A stretch of 64,000 nucleotides of DNA from Cristatella mucedo (taxonomy: Eukaryota > Bryozoa > Phylactolaemata > Cristatellidae). Below are positions 1 through 11,975 of the stretch, piece by piece. A program made the position numbers and the translations under genes. The notes under the pieces are model-generated. The model saw only the letters and a list, made by a program, of their open reading frames with translations. It did not search any database and had not been told where the DNA came from. The number at the start of each line of letters is the position of its first letter. Position 1 is the stretch's first letter. The stretch covers positions 1,904,001 through 1,968,000 of the forward strand of contig WPIO01000069.1 in NCBI GenBank assembly GCA_009760855.2. The letters run 5' to 3'.

Positions 1-780
1 CCAAAGAAAGGCAAGCACTAAGTTTCAGTCATAGCCGGCTTGACAACCACAACGTTAGAGGCATTCACAGCAACGCTCAGCGAACTGCGCGAGATCGAGT
101 GGTGCCGACGACGATATTGCGACGGATACGCAGTCGGTGGCCGAGGAAATCATGCACCAACTTCTAGGTTAGCTTAATTAACGGCTTCATCCTTACAGCG
201 GCGAAAGAGTCTTGGCGGCTATTTCTCCGATGCAGAGGGACCACGAAGGGTTGCCAGCTGCAGGATCCGAGCCTGCGGCTTCTGCCGTGAAATGCGAACG
301 CCTTGTCCCTGGGCCAAGACCCAGTGGCTATCCATCTGCTCAGCGATGTCAGGCGTTTCCATGCTGACGAAGCTTCCCGCGCGGTGAGCGATGCCAAGAA
401 CTTGAAGCTGCCCTGCTGTCGACGAAGCTTCTACCTCATGGAGCGCTTTATTCCGGCACGTGCCCCTCCCAGCGCACGAGAAAAAGAAAGTGAGAAGTCG
501 AACAGGGTCCGAAGAGCGCTTGAAGACGATAGCAGCCTGGATGTAAAAGCCTGGACGTAAAAGCCTGGATGTAAAAGCCTAGGAAGGCATTATGCGGATG
601 CGTTGGAGGCTTGCGGAACGTTCCGCTGTGGTTGTGTTGAAGTAAATGGTTAAACTGATTTCCGAAGTATAGAGCCTGAAGAGAAAAATCTTCCGTCTGA
701 AACGGTCTACTCAAGTTAGGAAAACGATCCTATTTCCGACTTGTTCAATATTGAGTAGGCATTTATAGGCCTAGCTGAGA
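1..780. other. No supported gene; one 14-bp minisatellite
   Basis: Short open frames on both strands have no recognisable content. At 534-575 the 14-bp unit agcctggatgtaaa occurs three times in tandem, one copy with c for t, plus a partial unit. Positions 1-160 look vaguely like the LTR-A pol region on the minus strand, but the match is too weak to call. Confidence 0.5.
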
Positions 781-789
781 TTTCGCATT

Positions 790-1440
790 CGTTAGAACAG
801 CTTCGCAGTATCCACATCACACCACTTCTCACCGACCCGCAATGGCTCCCGTTCAAGCAATTTATCAATCCGAGTTTTTCCGCTCACTTTCAGGTCACTT
901 TACTCTTTAGCTCTAGCTTCCCTATCTGATATACTCATCCGCTAAGCATTGTGCTACTCCCTTTTCCGAATCTAATCATTTGCCTATACCTTGTACGAAC
1001 CTGAAATCCTTTAGAGACTGTGTCTTTAATTCGTATGCCTCCAAAGGCTGGAACTTACTTCCGGCATGCGTTGCGACATGCAGTGACTTGACCAGATTAA
1101 AAAAAATTAAAGACGAATCTGTTTCGACAATAGTTAATAGGTCCATGTGATTTAATAATAATAATAATATTAATAATGTACTTGATAAACCACCCTCAGA
1201 GAACTTAATCTCTTTCTAGGTGCTTTTCTGCAAAGGAAAATGCAATTGAACGGTGAGTAATATCATGATTGGTCTTTACGTGTTTTTGCGTGCTGACACT
1301 GTGCATGCTGCCAGCAACTGCGTTTGCTCGCTGACCGTGTACCTGCCACTCCTAACCACGTAATTTGTCACGTCCCTGTCACACCAAACCAGGTTGTGCT
1401 TTTAGTAATTGAGCTTGCGACCACTATTCATTCGATCCCA
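790..1440 (+). mobile_element. LINE-A (CR1/L2-like) 3' remnant, interrupted
   Basis: Degenerate copy of the LINE-A C-terminal region (ITPLLADLHWLPVKQ motif and the AFSSYAPKAWNSLP motif are recognisable through frameshifts at 820-1075), followed by its 3'UTR at about 1281-1360. Positions 1155-1280 are a separate minus-strand LINE-A 3' tail inserted into it. Confidence 0.75.
1155..1280 (-). mobile_element. LINE-A 3'-end fragment nested in the opposite-strand copy
   Basis: Begins with (AAT)n, then the hairpin tail (tgtacttgataaaccaccct... through gcaattgaacgg). It is severely 5'-truncated, about 125 bp. The surrounding plus-strand copy resumes after it, flanked by catgtgatt and catgatt, possibly a degenerate target duplication. 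Confidence 0.65.
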
Positions 1441-3328
1441 AACCCTTTACTGCAAGATTAAAGTGCCTAGAAAAAATTGCGTTCTCTTATGGCGCTACAT
1501 GAAAAGTAGTATAACTAATTTTTTGGACTAGTGGATTTACAGCCGTTGATAAATTACAGGATATAGTATAGAGTTAGCAGTACGGAACAGATTAAGCAGG
1601 CCTGTTCACTTCATTTACTATGAGCTTGATAGAAAGCGCCAACTATTACAAACTGTCACAAGTATCACATTCGGAAACCTGAATGTTAACGAATGGTATA
1701 CCCTCTTCGTTGAACTGGTAATCTCCGTCATGATTTTCTTTTTCTATTAAGATCTGGAAGAGTTTTGATATATTTAAATTAAAGTAAAAGCTTGCACATT
1801 TACCTGCGTGTCACAAACCGTTCATTACTGCCAACCGTTTAGTTCCACGATAGGAATTTAACTTAACATCGACAGCTCCAAAAGTGCTTAATATCAGCAC
1901 TGTCTAACTGGAGTCACGATAGCTATTATCGGTCTCTTTTTACGACCGATTATTCTGTAAGCCAGATTTTATTTAAACACGCGAAAGCGTACATATTTTA
2001 CTGTTTTGTCCGTTTGAAAACAAGCAAGAATGAGTTGAAGGATATTTTACGTTTGTGTTTGTACAAATTTCGTTATCCTTTTAGTCGACCACAAGCAGGG
2101 AGGATAACCGACTTGCTAATTTTGAGATATTTAATGCGATGATAAATTCTATAATCTTCACATAAACACTTTGGCTATCTATATTTGCTCGTTTTTAGTA
2201 AGAAAATTTTACATTTCAATAGAAAGAGTTTTCAAGGGTGATTGAATGTGTGCAAAGTGCGCATTTTTCAATAATACCGTTTCGGCACGGAACGGAAGGG
2301 TGCAGCAAAACTTTAAAAATTCAGAATCTTTTTTTCTTCATATGCACCTTTTCTTTATGTCATTAAAATGTGGCTACAGTCCGATTAAAATATCGTATCA
2401 CATAAATATCTTGACTGCAAATTTCTACTAATAATAGCTCAAGATTTGCAAAAAAGACAGTCTTAAATAAAAGGTTAAGGAAACAATAAGTGCGCCGTAA
2501 TTGTTCATCGAATCATCTTTGAATTATTTTGATTATTATTTTTTCATATTACAAAGGCTGAAATCGCATTGCGTTAACTTTTTGCTACTCTTACCGAACT
2601 TTCCATTGAAAAAGATCCACTAATGGTGATGGTGCCGGAGTAGTTTTCGATTAAATCACGGATTTCGTGTCGCTCCGTTTGGGAATTTATGAATTTATAA
2701 CTATTTGTTTCCTACATTCGGAGCTTTAGCGTGGAAATTAATTTGAGTCTACGATACCACTACCAATAAATAACTCTTCAAATATCCTAGGATTAATCGG
2801 CACGCGGTAGTAGTGCTCTGGGGAGCGTGTAAGTGTACTGTAGACAACTGCGAAGGAGAGATGGACAACATCTATCATCAACATGGTATACGTATTTTGC
2901 TTTCCTTTAAGTTTAAAAAACTGGAATGAACTTGGAATGAAGTAGGAATTCAAAAGAACGACAGTTTTACGAGACGGCTAGCTCTAGGTTGTCGGTAGCA
3001 ATGAAAAAGAAATATATTTACATAAGGATCAGCCTTCCAATAAGTGCTCGTATTTTACGCACTTTGAATAGTCTAAATTGCAACTGAAATATCGGCTATA
3101 TGCATCAATACTTTATACGATAGCTATCGGGCGTGAGCTTCATCACCTTTGATAGTCTCCTCTTTTTTTCGGGCCTACCTACACGAGTTGTAGCAACAGC
3201 ATTATTCAAGATGAAGTTAGTAATGGTACCTTTCCAGCAATAAACTGACCTCCACCTCCATTGTCTACGCAGATTTCATTGCACATTAGGTTCGTGAGCA
3301 ATAGTTTTTGACAAGAAGAACACGATAT
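1441..3328. other. AT-rich intergenic sequence, no gene seen
   Basis: No ORF with recognisable content, no repeat family recognised, only short A/T runs. Confidence 0.5.
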
Positions 3329-4711
3329 AATAATAATAATAATGCACTTGATAAAGCGCCCTCAGATAACTTAATCTCTCTTTCTAGGCGCTTAAAATTT
3401 GCGGCAAAGGGATATGCAATTAAATGGTAAATAAAATCATGCTTGAAAGACAAGCAAAATGAATAATATGGTTAGGGGTGACATGCACAGGGTCAGCATG
3501 CAAATGTGGTTAGTGGCAGCATGCACAGTGTCAGCACGCATAAGGACGTGAAGGACAAATTACAGGGACCCTCTAAATGCGGTCCTAAATAGGTGTGTTT
3601 TTAAGTCCCTTTTAAATGTAGTCAGGTCAGGGAATGTTCTGACGCAGGTCGGGAGGGAGTTCCACGCTTTGGGAGCATACGAACTAAATGAACGGTCTCC
3701 AAAAAATTTAAGGTTTGTACGAGGTATTTGTAGACTGTTGGATTCCGAAAAGCTGGTGGTACGATGCTCGGTCTGATGGGGTAGTATATCTGAGAAATAG
3801 GCTGGAACCGTAGAATCAAGTGACCTAAAAGTGAGCGACAAAACCTTGAAGTCAATCCGTTGCTTGGCTGGGAGCCAGTGCAGGTCGGCGAGAAGTGGAG
3901 TAATATGTTAACTGCGATGCTCACGACACACAAGCCGGGATGTAACGAATGCATGAACTAACTTAGACGTGGTATCTTTATCTAAACAAGCCCGAATTTT
4001 AGCAATGTTACGAAGCTGAAAATAGGCGGATTTGACTGTGGAGCTGATATGGTCGTCTAACGAGAGGTCGCTTTGGAATACGACACCTAGATTCCGAGCT
4101 GATTCGACAGGAGATATGCTGGCAGAGCCAATTTTGAGAGTCAGCCTTTCCAATCTCTGGATCACACTGGGTTTGCCCATAACTAATAAGTTAGTTTTAT
4201 CATCGTTTAGTTTTACAAAGTTTGCTGCCATTCATGAGCGGATGTCATCAATGCATGCAGCTAGTGAGTTTAGAGAATTTGAGGGGCTCGAAGGCTGGGA
4301 GGGATCAAAGCAAAGGTACAACTGAGTGTCACCCGCATAGAAGTGAAAGCCTAGATTGTGCTTGGCAACCACATCAGCAAGAGGGAGAGTATAAACCGTG
4401 AAAAGAACCGGACCTAGCACGGAGCCCTGAGGTACTCCATATTGCAGAGGTACTTCAGATGATCTTTGACCATTCACGTCAATACTCTGGAGTCTCCCAC
4501 TGAGATAGGACCTGAACCACTGCTGAGCAGTGCCAGTGATGCCCAGACGAGTTGAAAGGCGCTCTGGAAGAACTTTGTGATCGATGGTATCAAAAGCTGC
4601 CGAAAGATCAAACAAAACAAGCAGAGACACTCTAGCCATGTCTGCATTCCTAAGTAGGTCGTTGATATCGAGCGAAGAATAGGTTAGATTGTCTTTCAAG
4701 TGGAATTTCAA
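3329..4711 (-). mobile_element. LINE-A copy, 5'-truncated, with RT domain (pseudogene)
   Basis: Starts at the 3' end with (AAT)n at 3329-3343. On the minus strand it encodes the RT palm region (FDTIDHK, SYLSGRL, GVPQGSVLGPVLF), the FYADD box mutated to FYAGD, LNDDKTN, then the C-terminal VHAFVTSRL, ITPLLADLHWLPVKQ and KAWNSLPT blocks across two frames. No endonuclease domain is present. The D-to-G change in the catalytic aspartate pair and the frameshifts make it inactive. Confidence 0.9.
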
Positions 4712-4729
4712 CTAAAAAACTTGCAATAC

Positions 4730-4836
4730 GTTTGTATGTCGCTCCATGAGAACTTAATCTCTATTCAAGTGCTTCACATATGCCTCGGGGGCTCGAGCCC
4801 GTGACCTCGGCCAGACCTCGGTTGGGGCGAGCACTT
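4730..4836 (-). mobile_element. SINE-A copy (tRNA head truncated)
   Basis: Contains the shared tail (gagaacttaatctctattca) and the box-B region as reverse complement (gggctcgagcccgtgacctc). It stops at gcgagcac, losing the A-box end. It abuts the truncated LINE-A. Confidence 0.8.
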
Positions 4837-6468
4837 TTTTTGCTGGCTTCAAACGGAATCCGTGGCATCCTGCACTCAGGTCGGCGTTGGTCAAAGAGTG
4901 GACGACAAAACAATTACTTGCTTCGACAGGCCCCAACTACACGATTTCTAACGACAGCAGCTGCGAATGATCTTTAACTTTGACTCCTGGCCAACATCCA
5001 AGTGCAACGTCCTCAAAGAGTCATTTATTTTAAGCTACGGCTACCTCTTCAGTCCAGTTTACTAGTTTTCACCTTGCGCTTATTTTGTTTGAACAGTATT
5101 CGGACTTTCGCTCTGGCGTGGGTAGTGAGTCATTAGGGTGGAGCGATTAATACGTCGGCGGTAGCATTTGGTTTTCGGAAATAGGTACGCGCACGTAATG
5201 CGTCCACAGCTGCCAATTACCCTTCTCTCCTGGCGTAGCGAGCGATCTCATCGGCTGCGGCACCGCCGCTCATCCTGCTCGTCGTCACGCTTATATGCAG
5301 TAACTATAAATCCACGGGCGATAATAATGCCGCTGAAATTTTATCTAGCTAGCAACTCGCAGAATAAACTCATACCCTACATCCTATTGGAGTCTCCTTA
5401 TCCTCCGTCTTGTCAGCAACCGAAGAGGATTTGATTTGGGAATATTTTACTATTGGTTTAAAGAGTATAAAGCAAATAATTAATACTCATATTCAAGCTG
5501 TTTCATGTTCTTATTTTAACTATACCTGTCAAGCATTTCTGCCAAACATGTAAATTTTCGTGGAATCACGGGCAACTTGAAATTTTAAAAGCTAAACTCG
5601 TAGTATTTGCAACATCTCGTGACCTGCAACTATCAAAATTTGTCACGTTTTCTTGGAACTTTATTGAGTAGTGAGAACTATATAACAATTGTGCACCTTA
5701 ATTCGTTAGGCCTTTGTGGTCATTGGGGCCGTAGTCAGTGCAAACTAGTAGAATCACTACGAAGCTTTACGTTGACGTATTCATCTTCGCTGTTGAATCT
5801 TTTTGGTCGCACATGATTATCCTGACACTTCACACTTTATGTAGGACGTTGTCACACAGACAACAACCCAATACGGAAATTAACGGCAAATACGCGAATT
5901 ATTACGGTCTGTTTATTGATTATAATTAATGGCATTATTTTGCCTCTTGTTTGCTTATTTAATTTTGATTACCTGCATTATTGCTTCTGTTTTATCTTGG
6001 AAACCTATCGTAAGTAGTCAAACGTAGCATCCCTGCCGACTGCCTTTTCAAATATTCAGAGGTTTCTTGAATGACTAATGATCCTAGCACTTTATTGTCA
6101 CTCGAACACTTCGGGCACATCCGCTTTGACCTGTTGAGTTAGCGTATTGAAAACCTCTCACGTTTTTGTGACACGAGTTTCAGAGTTTCGCCGATGTGTT
6201 TAGGACATCTTGCCACCAGCAGCGTGCCGAACTGACTGGGAAGCAGCAAAGAAATGCCAAATTTCCCTATTGCTGAAGCCCTTATCATTTGCGCCAGTCA
6301 CGTGCTGGAAAGACTTAGGAAAAGGAGCAGAAGCATGATAAGGTCGTACGTCTCAACATTTTCCCGGCATACACGACGGGCTGGAACCTAATAAACTTCG
6401 TCAATAAAGCTAAGCAGCGACCGAATTGCTTGTCCCCGCGCGCGTAGCTTCGCTTTTGTAGCCAGCCG

Positions 6469-6469
<1 letters not shown>
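4837..6469. other. No gene or recognised repeat
   Basis: Unique-looking sequence of ordinary composition. Frames up to 88 codons are unremarkable. Confidence 0.5.

Positions 6470-6522
<53 letters not shown>
6470..6522. repeat. (TA)n microsatellite forming the SINE-A tail
   Basis: Uninterrupted TA array of about 53 bp directly abutting the 3' end of the minus-strand SINE-A copy. Confidence 0.95.
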
Positions 6523-6525
<3 letters not shown>

Positions 6526-6660
6526 CATTTGTATAGTGCCCCAAGAGAACTTAATCTCTATTCAGGCGCCTCACATATGCCTCGGGGCTCGAGCCAACGA
6601 CCTCAGTCAGACCTTGGTCGGGGCGAGCACCTTAACCGCCAGACCAAACCAGCTCGGCAT
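6522..6660 (-). mobile_element. SINE-A copy, near full length
   Basis: On the minus strand it runs from a tRNA-like head (ccgagctggtttggtctggc, then ggttaaggtgctcgcc) through a box-B-like ctcgagcccc to the tail agattaagttctcttggggc, ending in (TA)n. The tail matches the LINE-A 3' end. Confidence 0.88.
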
Positions 6661-6841
6661 TCGGCAGTCATTGGCCGCTCCAGTGTCGTACGGCAGCATG
6701 CCGGAGACAATGACAAAGACGGAGCGGCTCGCACGACAACCCTAAAGTCCGCGAAAGAGAGTAGTTGCTCGCGAAAAGCGAGCCCGTGCGCGTGCTCTCC
6801 GAGCAAGAGCCGCTCTGATTGCTACGAGCACCCTCGAGCGG

Positions 6842-7165
6842 CGATAATAGTAATAATAACGATATGCTTGACATAGCACTCTCATAGAACTCAATCTGCT
6901 TCTAGGCACCTTAAACTTGCTGCAAGGGAAGAACGATTGGATGGTTAGTGGTAGCCCGCTCAGCAAGCAACAAGGTTAGGGGTGACATCGCGTAGACCCA
7001 CAAAATGCTGTGTTAAATAGGTGCGTTTTTAATTTTTGTGAAGATGTGGTCAAGTCAGGAGATGTCGTGACGCAAGTTGGAAGTGAGTTCCCGGCTTTGG
7101 GAGCGTACGAACTAAATGCGCGGTCTCCCAAAGGATTTGAGATGTGTACGAGGTATAAGTAAACC
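6842..7165 (-). mobile_element. LINE-A 3' fragment
   Basis: (TAA)n at 6847-6858, then the degenerate tail and the C-terminal blocks RAFSSYAPKAGNSLPTC and LKTHLFNTAF on the minus strand. It ends at about 7165, where GC-rich sequence begins. Confidence 0.8.
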
Positions 7166-7169
7166 ATTC

Positions 7170-8100
7170 ACCGACGACTCGAGCAGCCGATTCCGGCGTC
7201 CGCCGCCGCCGACGACACGGTCGGCGGCTCTGCACTTCCCGGCACCGTTCGCTGCCGCCACTCGCCGGCGCCCGACTGAAGCGCTGCCGCCGCCGCCGCC
7301 GCTGCCGCCGCGCGCGTGCGCCCACCCGACCGCGGCTCCATCCGCCGCAACTCCGCCTACCTGTTTCGAGCGTCTTCCACGGGCTGACGCGCACTACAAG
7401 GCGATGAGCCGAGCGGTTAGCGGACAGCGTTTCGGAAGCGAGCTGAGCGCAAGCGTCGACCGACCGATGCGAGCCCACGAGATCGCTCGGGCTCCGAGCG
7501 GCATTCATCCAAGCCGCCGTGCGTCGGCCGCTTGCCGGAGTCCGCGCGGCTGCAGGGTCGGAAAGTGGAGGAGAGGATGCGGCGGGAAGGGTGGAAGTAG
7601 CGGGAAGGGCGGAAGTAGCCGAAGTGGCGGAAGTGGCGGAAGTGGCGGAAGTGGCGGAAGTGGCGGAAGTGGCGGAAGTGGCGGGAGGGGCGGAAGCGGC
7701 GGAAGCGGCGGATGCGGCGCAGGCGGCAGGAGGAGAGGAGGCAGCCGCGCTGCTACTTGGGCGCGGGACGCGATGGCGCCATTAAACGTAAGGGTAGACA
7801 GTGAGAGAGCGCGACACGAGCGGACTGGCGGTACTGCGGCCGCGTCGCTTCCGCCGCGGCAGGTCGGTCATTTACCCATCGCGCTCGAGCGTCTCAGAGT
7901 GCGATCGCGAGGGCGTCATTGCTAGATGACGGTGGCTAGGCGCTGGTCGCATATCTTCCGGTGCGACGCGCCGCTCAAGCGCTCCGCTGGATCTTGCGCC
8001 TACGCAGCACCGGATGCGAAGCTTTCGCGAGGCGCAGAGTGAACCACGAGTTTCTGGCCTTTTCAAGCGAGACGAGCAGGAGAGCGACAAAAGAAAATAG
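7170..8100. other. GC-rich, CpG-dense block of unknown function
   Basis: Very CpG-rich with long open frames in several frames on both strands, as expected from base composition alone. A Kozak-like gcgatggcgcc at about 7769 is followed 15 bases later by a consensus donor gtaagg, which could be a short first coding exon. No domain is recognised. Confidence 0.35.
7600..7712 (+). repeat. GGAAGTGGC 9-bp minisatellite
   Basis: Roughly a dozen units of ggaagtggc and variants (ggaagcggc, ggaagtagc). It encodes (GSG) or (EVA) repeats depending on frame, with no clue which, if any, is translated. Confidence 0.9.
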
Positions 8101-8829
8101 TTACTCGTGCAAGGAGAGGAGCTAAGCGATAGAGACAGTGGGTAACGGTGATGCTGTGCGTGCGTTTATTTAATTGACGGAGAGAGACAAAGCGACTAAA
8201 TGGCGAATAATATAGGAGAGCCGGAAAGGCAGCTGGAGACCGAGACGATGTCAGAGTGGAAGAATGTAAAGAACCAAATAGAAGGAACGAGTAGAAATAG
8301 CTCGAGTATGAGAAAGAGGATGAGAGATGATAGATAGATGGAGATCGACGGATAAAAATGATTAAGCGAGAGATAGCTTGACGCAGAACGGCATGTGGAA
8401 AGATTGAGCCCTCGTGTCACGCTCAACCGAGCCAGCTACAAACCTCGACGGGCACGTGATCGGTTATAGAGGTCAGGGTGCGTCGGCCATGCCTTCGCTG
8501 CTGACCAGCAAGCATGAATTAACGGTGCCGGCGCAGAGTATTGATTAGTATAAGGTTCCAATACATAAAGAGTAAATATCGCGCGCTCGCCCATGCCCTA
8601 ATCTGCCATTGCTCGATCAACAGTCGAGCCCTACAGGTAGGTGGCAGCAATACAGCAAGATGCGTGAAAATTAAAGACGGCTCAAGTCAACTCGGAATAG
8701 ACTACACGGCTACTGCTGTATTAACTACGCCTGCGCATTCGTCGGTCGGTCGCTCCGAGCGACCGTCCGCAAGCTCCCTCCCTCTGTCTCTCTTTTTCTA
8801 CCTTTCTACCTCTCTATTGCTTTCTCTAC

Positions 8830-8833
<4 letters not shown>
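8101..8833. other. No gene recognised
   Basis: Moderate GC, with purine-rich stretches at 8170-8400. A short near-palindrome cggtcgctccgagcgaccg lies at about 8746-8764. Nothing coding is supported. Confidence 0.45.

Positions 8834-8922
<89 letters not shown>
8834..8922. repeat. (CT)n microsatellite
   Basis: About 88 bp of uninterrupted CT repeat within a wider pyrimidine-rich tract (8780-8970). Confidence 0.95.
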
Positions 8923-8924
<2 letters not shown>

Positions 8925-9510
8925 TGCCTTTTTCTGCCTCTTTCTTCCTTCTCTCTCCTTCTCTTTTTTGCTTTGCATCCGATTCTGATTTCGCTGCTGG
9001 CAGAGAAAGGGCTTCTGTTTCGCACACGCGCATCGGCAGTCGGCCAGCGCGGCAGCTCGCCGACAGCGAACCATTGGCGCGTCGTCTTACTCGTCGCTAT
9101 AGCAACGGCGGCATCTTCCGTTCCGTCTTTCCGAGTGTCGACCGCTCGTCTCGCGCGGTAAATCTCGGCGCCGCTGGCGGCTACAAAGGAAGCGAAGCGC
9201 CATCAGCGAGCATCGACTCCGCACGGGATCGCAGTGGTACAGCACCGACGACCTATTCAGCTCACTCGCTCGCTGCGTCGCCGTTTTCGCCGACGCTCGC
9301 TCTTCCGGAAGCCGTGCGGACTTTCGCGCTCAGGCTCGGCCTTGTGGCTCCTTCAATCAGTGCCGGGGCGCTAGTAGAAACGGAGGCTCATACATGTTGC
9401 CAGCGTCTCTCGGGCGGAAGTGATACGTGGTTTTCGTCTTCGCGCAGAACGTTCGACGCGGCAGCCAGTGCCGACTGGGCGGAGAATGCGGCGGGCAGCC
9501 AGCCGGGGTC

Positions 9511-9543
9511 GCGTGCAGGGCCCAAATCTTGGGCCCTGCACGC
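9511..9543. repeat. Perfect inverted repeat, 15-bp arms, 3-bp spacer
   Basis: gcgtgcagggcccaa, spacer atc, ttgggccctgcacgc. It would form a very stable GC-rich hairpin. Confidence 0.95.
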
Positions 9544-10094
9544 TCTTCGTCGCAGCGTGCAAAAGGAAAGCGGAATTGACGAGACCTTCGGTGCTATTCT
9601 TGCTCTTTCAACTGACTATGCGCCTCAATGCGGGACAACTAAGACAGGCGAGGCCGAGCGAACACGTCCAGCGCACCGTCGCTTTTTATCGGATAGCACC
9701 GAGGCTCACTACCGTTGTGCGATCGAGCTTCTTTTGCAACGAGATGCAGCGTTCCTGAAAAGTCTCCCCACACTAATCGCTTTTGCCTTTGTCACCGCAT
9801 AAATTAGGCGAGTAGTGAAATTTCGCACTCAACCGTCGAAAGTGTTTTGCCGATCGCGCCGATCGCGCTCGATCGCGCTCGCTAGGAAACAATTAAAGTG
9901 TTCGCCGTTTGCTCGGTGGAAGGTATTTGAGCAACGCCTAACGGATAGCGACACCGGATCTGCTAGCGGTGGTGATTGCATCTCCTGCATTTTCGCACTT
10001 ACCTGCCACTAGCAGGAATGCGGCCAGCAGTGTGCGCATACTCGAAGTGGGCGCCATCCGCTGACTGCTGCGATCGCTCAGTCTCCTGCCAACC

Positions 10095-10102
10095 TATAAA
10101 GG
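10095..10102 (+). promoter_or_regulatory. Possible TATA box
   Basis: tataaagg within a CpG-rich region. Some 30 bp downstream is a pyrimidine-rich tctcttcacg, and a consensus-like donor (ggtaggtgg) follows at about 10135. This could be a core promoter with a short first exon; unproven. Confidence 0.25.
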
Positions 10103-10545
10103 CCGCCGCCCACGTCTCTTCACGAAGCACCGCGGTAGGTGGAGGGCAGCGCGGTGCAAGTCACTGTGCGATAGGAGCGATAGTGGGCGCGCGCTCGCGC
10201 CCGAGGAGCAAGCGGCAAGGATAAGATTTCGACGCTGCGCTATCGGAAACCATGTTTACTGCAACACGGGGCTAACACTGCCAGTCGGTGTCGAGTGAGG
10301 GAGACAGCAGCGTGCTATCAGCTACGCCAACTCTCGAACTCTCTCGCGAGCACCTCGCGCAGGGCGGAGCATCTCGCGAGCCCGAATAGATCGTCACGCC
10401 GCTTGATCGAACTTGCATCCGAGCACCCGAGGCCGAATCTCGCCAGCTTCAAGCCAACGGCTGAGGATCCAATCGCTCCGTCGAGCGTTAGCATTATTGA
10501 AAATCTGCTTGAGGATTTCATTTCTACGCACGCCGAGACATGTTA

Positions 10546-11704
10546 ACAGTTTTCAATTTATTTCTGCCTCTAATAATGCGAAGTCTTGATAACTGAACGA
10601 TAGTTTTGTGGAAGGCATTTCTCATTCAATGCTCCAATCCGAGATAGCACGGTTGAAAACAAAATGGCACTCCTCGTTGCGTCTTTTCATGCACAGCATA
10701 GCAGACGAACCACTTTCGCACGAACTTCGGTACCCGGGTGTGCTGCCGTCGAAATAAATAGCCCATCTGCCGATACGGGAATGCAAGCTCCGAAACCCTG
10801 GACAAGTCAAATCTAAAACGATGGTGGTTGGCTGCGGCCGGGTCACAGCGTCGTAGCTATTTAGCTGAGAAGCTGACGCATCCGACACGAGGTCAATGCC
10901 TCGACCGGGTGTGTGGGTGCAGTCACTGCCGACGTGCTCGCGCTCCTGCAGCATTTAATCGCCTAGGCCATCTACGTTGCGGACTCCGTGGTTACGTGCT
11001 CCGCCCCTACCGGGCGACGCGGCGGTATGCATCAAAGCAGCTGCTATCAGGCAGCGGTTGCCGCCTTCTGTGCAGGGCCACCGTAAGGCACGGTCACGGG
11101 CCAAGGTGCATCGACGCGTGCCGCTCTGTGACAGATCGCCAGCCGTATCGCCGAATTTAGGCCAAGCTTCACTGGCGGCAATTTTTTTATCTGGGAACTG
11201 TCGCGAGCTATAACGACTAACATTAGATGACAACTAGCCCGGGCTGAGATGAGTTTTGTAACCCTGGCCTACTAGACGCTATTAGACGCCGAAAGCTCTG
11301 CTAGCCGGCTCCCAGCAACAGGGCGCTGACTGTCTCAGACCGGCAAGACGGGCGTCCTGATGCGCCGCCGTCGGATGCGACGACCTGAGCGTCTCGCGAT
11401 CACAGTGCATCTGAGTCGTTCAAACGGGCGATAGCTGCACCATTTTGCCAAACGAGAAATTTTCGTCGGGAAAATGGGTCCTCTGGGTCGGGCCACTAAG
11501 GAATGCAGCTCTGGCGCTCTCGCATGCACTGTCGCATGCGTCGCTCTCGCACTGGTGCGTACTCCGTATGCACTGCGCCTGCTCGCGAAGTGATCGATAC
11601 CCTCTATCAGTTCGCCAGGCCGGTCTCCTCAATTGAGTATAGCCCAGACGTAGGCCGAAAAGTGTCAGCTTCAGCACAGCTGCTGTGCGCATGGCAGCGA
11701 CGCG
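10546..11704. other. No gene recognised
   Basis: GC-rich to 11.2 kb then mixed. Frames of up to 110 codons on both strands show no recognisable motif. Confidence 0.45.
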
Positions 11705-11975
11705 TTAATGGCCTGACCACTTTTAAAAAGAAACTAAAAATGCATCTATTAATTCGTAGCACTTGGTGGGTTCATGTGATTCTTCCTATGTGTGCTTTTT
11801 CGTGCTGACACCATGCATGCTGCCACTAACCTTGCTGACCCTAAGCGTTTCACTCCCAACCATGTTCTTTCTGCTGCTTATTGAACATGCTAGCACTAGC
11901 CGTTTGGTCGTGCTTCGTTTGCAGCAAATGTAAAGTGCCTAGAAAGAGATTTAGTTCCCTGAAGGGGCTATATGA
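11705..11975 (+). mobile_element. LINE-A 3' fragment
   Basis: LTTFKKKLKMHL block, then the 3'UTR with gtgctgacaccatgcatgct and the tail gtgcctagaaagagatttag through gggctatatgaaatc. The terminal (ATT)n is lost. Confidence 0.8.

Larger units (their letters stand above)
8990..10545. other. GC-rich block with a 242-codon open frame (9074-9802, +), not recognised
   Basis: The plus-strand frame at 9074-9802 is long but R/S/A-rich, with no family resemblance and overlapping open frames on the other strand. I do not call it a gene. A perfect 15-bp-arm inverted repeat lies at 9511-9543 inside it. Confidence 0.3.

Noticed and set aside
6590-6660. Genuine tRNA gene
   Set aside because: The tRNA-like segments belong to SINE-A and SINE-B: they recur many times with non-tRNA bodies and cannot form a complete cloverleaf.
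7116-7925. 269-codon frame with Gly-Ser-Gly repeats
   Set aside because: Compositional: GC-rich block with a 9-bp minisatellite and competing open frames on the other strand. Its start overlaps a LINE-A remnant.
8541-9161. 206-codon plus-strand open frame
   Set aside because: Its centre is a translated CT microsatellite (Leu-Ser repeats); no domain. Similar Leu-Ser or Arg-Glu frames at 18.3-18.8, 44.4-45.0, 48.0-48.5, 51.7-52.0 and 53.3-53.8 kb are rejected for the same reason.
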